A DNA stretch of 49,263 nt from contig NZ_JAHLYP010000018.1 in the NCBI RefSeq assembly GCF_025127995.1, positions 1 through 49,263 of the forward strand, given 5' to 3'. The DNA comes from Synechococcus sp. CS-1332 (GTDB lineage: Bacteria > Cyanobacteriota > Cyanobacteriia > PCC-6307 > Cyanobiaceae). Each line of letters starts with the position of its first letter. Position 1 is the first letter of the stretch. Under the pieces are notes generated by a model. The model saw only the letters and a program-made list of their open reading frames with translations. It ran no database searches and was not told the origin of the DNA. Made by a program: the position numbers and the translations under genes. This document shows, one piece after another, positions 44,880 to 49,263 of this stretch.

Positions 44880-45575
44880 TTGACCGGAACGCCTCCCTTC
44901 CAGGCCCTGCCGCAGCTGCTACCTCCGGCCGGCAACCCCGATCGCTGGCCCTGGCTGCGGCGTCTGCGTGGTCTGGATCGCCTCGATGTGGAGCCCTGGC
45001 TGGAGGCGGTGGAGGCTGGCTGGCTGGTGCCTGACACGGATCTGCTGGGCTCGCTGGAGGATCGGCTCGACGGCCCCGCGGCGGCCCGGCTGCTGGCCTG
45101 GTGGCTGGCCGAGCCCGCCGCCGACCCGGCCCTGCTGGCCGTGATCGGCCGCCTCCGCCATCCCCGTTGCCGGGTCCTGCTGCGGCAGGCCCTCGAGGGA
45201 GCCAGCACCGGCGCTGGGCGGACCGAGCTGTTGCTGCCGCTGCTGGGCCACCAGCGCGATCCCGAGGATTTCGCGTATCTGCGGCAGCGGGCCCTGGCCC
45301 CCTTGCCGCTGGTGCAGCGCCGGGCCGCCCTCGAGGGCCTGGCGGTGGGGCTGGCGGCCTGGCCGGCGGTACCCCTGCGGCAGGCCCTGTGCACCTTGGT
45401 TGGCGACCTCGATCTAGCCCTGGCCGCCACGGCCGTGGACCTGCTGGCCCGTCTGCCGGCGGGACGGGAGGCCTTGGACGGCCTTGATCGGGACCGGCTG
45501 GCCCCGGAGCTGGCGCAACGGGTGGAGCGGCGCCTTGCCGGAGGGGCGATCATGACTCTCACCCAGCGTGCCTGA
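44880..45575 (+). CDS. HEAT-like helical repeat protein
   Basis: A 231-residue, Leu/Ala/Arg-rich all-helical protein. Repeating units of about 30 residues can be seen (for example LLAVIGRLRHPRCRVLLRQAL, LLLPLLGHQRDPEDFAYL and AALEGLAVGLAAWPAVPLRQ), the pattern of HEAT or Armadillo-type scaffolds. There is no catalytic motif, signal or membrane segment. In cyanobacteria, HEAT-type proteins serve as bilin lyases or assembly chaperones; nothing here fixes such a role. The start is TTG 44880 after a G-rich tract; no ATG lies nearby. It follows nirA on the same strand after a 475-bp stretch occupied by a minus-strand gene. Confidence 0.7.
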   Translation: MTGTPPFQALPQLLPPAGNPDRWPWLRRLRGLDRLDVEPWLEAVEAGWLVPDTDLLGSLEDRLDGPAAARLLAWWLAEPAADPALLAVIGRLRHPRCRVLLRQALEGASTGAGRTELLLPLLGHQRDPEDFAYLRQRALAPLPLVQRRAALEGLAVGLAAWPAVPLRQALCTLVGDLDLALAATAVDLLARLPAGREALDGLDRDRLAPELAQRVERRLAGGAIMTLTQRA

Positions 45576-45892
45576 GGCGAGGCCGCCGCAGGCTTCCATC
45601 TACGGCGATCCGGTGCTGCTCGATCCGGCCGTGGTGGAGAAGTTCAGCCAGGCGAAGCGGCGGGCGTCCGCTGCGACACGGCCGTGGGCGATCATCCGGT
45701 CGTCTACGAGGCGATCATCGCGGCCGCCAGCACCCATGGCTGCGACCTGATCTTCATGGCCTCCCACGGCCGCCGCGGCCTGGCCGGGTTGTTGCTCGGC
45801 AGCGAGACCCAGCGGGTGCTGACCCACACCGACCTGCCCGTGCTGGTCTTTCGGCGCCCGGAGCCCGCCGCTGCTGGCAGCGATGCGGAGAC

Positions 45893-45914
<22 letters not shown>
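45567..45914 (+). pseudogene. Degraded universal stress protein (UspA family)
   Basis: Two frames together encode parts of a UspA fold. An N-terminal-side piece (PEARPPQASIYGDPVLLDPA then VVEKFSQAKR) lacks the first beta strand and start region. After a shift near 45655 the C-terminal half reads VRCDTAVGDHPVVYEAIIAA, HGCDLIFMASHGRRGLAGLL and GSETQRVLTHTDLPVLVFR, which contain the family's ATP-binding G-x2-G-x9-G(S/T) type segment. The 5' end is missing and a middle segment of about 30 residues has been lost. The fragment begins within the stop region of the HEAT-like gene, which suggests deletion between the two. Confidence 0.72.
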
Positions 45915-47499
<1,585 letters not shown>

Positions 47500-47503
<4 letters not shown>

Positions 47504-48864
47504 GGCGCTTCGGCCGGTGTGAGGGCCCGGGTGACCTGGAAGAGGGGCACACTCACGCCGATCAGCAGCAGGGCCCAGCCGCTGTTGGCGGTGTCGTTGA
47601 GCAGGGCGCCCACCAGAAAGGCGATCGACCCCACCAGCACGATGGCGGTGCTCCACGGGTGGCCCCAGGCCTTGAACGGCCTTGGGCGCTCCGGTTCCCG
47701 CCGGCGCAGCACGAACAGGCAGACGATCCCCATCAAGTACAGGCTCACGTAGAGGAACGCCGCCAGCCCGAGCAGGATGGTGAAGTCGCCGGCGAGCACC
47801 AGCAGGGCCGAGGCCAGGCTGGTGAGCACCAAGGCCACGGTGGGGGTGCCGCCCCGGTTGACCCGATCGACCAGGGGGCTGAACAGCTTGTCCCGGCTGA
47901 GGCCGTAGAGGATGCGGGGGGCGCCCATGATCGAGGCGTTGATCAGGCCCGCCAGGGACACCAGGGCCAGCACGGTGATCGCCTGGCCGCCGAAGGCGCC
48001 GAACAGCAGGGCGGCCGCATCGGCCACCGGCAGGCTGGAGACGGCGATCACCTTCAGGGGCAGCACCCGCAGCAGGGCCAGGTTGAACAGGGTGTAGAGC
48101 ACGATCACCGCCAACACGCCGCCGATCAGGGAGCGGGGCAGGTCCTCCTGGGGTTCGCTGAACTCCTCGGAGAAGTAGATGGGGCTGTGCCAGCCGTCGT
48201 AGGTGGTGACGATCGCCTGCAGGGAGAACACCAGCGCCACCGCCAGGCCCGTCCAGCCCGCCGGGGTGGCCAGGGCCGTTGCACCGGTGGGGATCGCCGC
48301 GCTGGCGGCGGCGCGGGTGTCGGGGCCGCCCAGCAGGAAGCAGGCCGCCACCACCGCCAGAAAGGCCATCGCCTTGGCCAGGCTCAGCAGCTTCTGGCTG
48401 CCGCTGCCGGCCTCCACCCCCAGCAGCTGGATGCCGGTGAACAGGGCCACCACCCCCAGCCCCACCAGCTTCCCGTGGGCCTCCAGGCCCGGCAGCAGGA
48501 AGACCGCGTACTCCCCGATGGTGATCGCCACCCAGGCGATGCCGGTGCAGTGGCCGATCCAGTCCATCCAGCCCACGCTGAAGCCGGCGGCATCACCGAA
48601 GCAGCGCCGGGCGTAGACGTACCAGCCGCCGGCCAGGGGCAGGCTGGCCCCCAGCTCCGCCACGGCGATGGCACCGAGCAGGGCGTAGAGGCCGCCGGCC
48701 AGCCAGGCCGCCACCACCCAGGGGCCACTGCCCATCTGGGCCGCCACGAGGCCGGGGGTGCGCAGGATGCCGGCGCCGATCGTGCCCCCCACGGCGCCGG
48801 CGATGCCGAAGGTCACCCCCAGCACGTTGAGCAGGCGGCCCGGCGACTCCAGCTCCGGGGTCAC
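47500..48864 (-). CDS. APC-family amino acid permease
   Basis: A 454-residue permease with about 12 membrane helices. The helix 1 unwinding motif GTIGAGILRTPG, the IAVAELGASLPLAGGWYVYARR segment of helix 2-3 and the FSEEFSEPQEDLPRSLIGG loop are family hallmarks. A GWMDWIGHCTGIAWVAI segment and the long LVFSLQAIVTTYDGW helix 6 support an amino acid or amine transporter. The substrate cannot be told. GTG 48864 is the only start near helix 1. The stop overlaps the start of the betaine-type transporter gene by 4 bp (ATGA), so the two are translationally coupled. Confidence 0.92.
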
Positions 48865-48887
48865 CGGATCGGGGGGAGCGGAGGGGG

Positions 48888-49256
48888 TCAGGAGGCGATC
48901 ACCCGTTCCAGCAGGGCGTGGAGCTCGTCCAGTTCGTGGCGGCTCAGAAGCCAGTCGCCCTGCTGATCCTTGGTGACACGGGCCTCGATGATCCAGCCGT
49001 CCTCCGTGGGCGCGATGGCGAAGTGGGGGGACTGCAAAGGGGCGGCCATGGGCTGGCGGGAGCTGGACGGTACCTCCTGCTTAGCCAGATCCGCCAGTAA
49101 CGGCGGTGGGCCCAGCTGCTCGAGACGAAAGGTGGCGCCGTAACTGGGGGTGGGGTGCTGGGAATAGAAGCGGGCGGGGGCCGGTCGGCCCAGGCGGCGG
49201 CGGCCGCTGGCCACCAGGGCGGCGGCCCGGCTGCGGGAGCGCAGGGCCTGCAGCAC
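48888..49256 (-). CDS. Hypothetical protein (start uncertain, at window edge)
   Basis: I do not recognise the family. The 122-codon frame from GTG 49256 has a basic N-terminus (RSRSRAAALVASGRRRLG) and a C-terminal core with a beta-like segment HFAIAPTEDGWIIEARVTKDQQGDWLLSRHELDELHALLERVIA. The latter has a good residue mix and looks like a small alpha/beta domain. The frame is still open to the window edge, so the true start may lie beyond base 49263. It precedes the permease gene by 24 bp on the same strand and may be cotranscribed. Confidence 0.6.
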   Translation of the reverse strand: MLQALRSRSRAAALVASGRRRLGRPAPARFYSQHPTPSYGATFRLEQLGPPPLLADLAKQEVPSSSRQPMAAPLQSPHFAIAPTEDGWIIEARVTKDQQGDWLLSRHELDELHALLERVIAS

Positions 49257-49263
49257 CAGGCCC

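Noticed and set aside
44404-44883. 159-codon + strand frame after nirA
   Set aside because: It is dominated by Ser and Arg, as expected opposite the minus-strand 143-residue frame, and has no domain.

Overview
This window comes from a high-GC picocyanobacterium of the Synechococcus/Cyanobium type, most likely a freshwater or euryhaline lineage. The cyanobacterial assignment rests on a PsbQ (CyanoQ) lipoprotein, ferredoxin-type NarB and NirA, the ABC-type NrtABCD nitrate transporter with its fused NrtC, a group 2 sigma factor and a phytol-kinase-like enzyme. Coding is dense and GC-rich throughout, so most real genes carry long open frames on their antisense strand. The exception is a lower-GC patch at about 7.08-8.43 kb.

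Layout. 0-6.7 kb: a partial FAD oxidoreductase, psbQ, purU, an O-antigen-ligase/IctB-like membrane protein, a B12-binding radical SAM protein and a Ca2+/H+(Na+) antiporter. 6.68-8.43 kb: an accessory patch with a broken MNT nucleotidyltransferase, a convincing 62-bp integron-type attC site, other attC-like core sequences and a small membrane-protein gene. No integrase is visible here, so this looks like a cluster of attC sites lacking an integrase. 8.4-12.8 kb: acnB and a class I DAHP synthase, divergently arranged, then a small conserved-type protein. 12.8-16 kb: an apparent operon of sigma factor, phytol-kinase-like protein and MscS channel with a cyclic-nucleotide-binding domain. 16.1-22 kb: ppk, an MFS exporter and two glycosyltransferases. 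22-27.3 kb: sdhC-sdhA, then a convergent PAS-GGDEF-EAL gene, then sdhB.

27.3-33.6 kb (minus strand): a histidine phosphatase, an unusual transketolase-family protein, phosphoketolase and acetate kinase. These could form a carbon-shunt operon turning sugar phosphates into acetyl phosphate, acetate and ATP. 33.7-45.6 kb: the nitrate-assimilation cluster. narB (+) is followed by nrtABCD (-), which ends in a translationally coupled fragment of a Crp-family regulator. A TrpD2-like protein (-) follows, then nirA (+), a small minus-strand protein and a HEAT-like helical protein. Nitrate is imported by NrtABCD, reduced to nitrite by NarB and to ammonium by NirA. 45.6-49.3 kb: a broken universal stress protein gene, a fused permease/substrate-binding osmolyte transporter with a six-unit Gly-Thr repeat, an APC-family permease coupled to it, and a small hypothetical gene at the edge.

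I saw no rRNA, tRNA, CRISPR array or intact insertion sequence. All functional calls come from reading motifs in the translated sequence; no database search was run.
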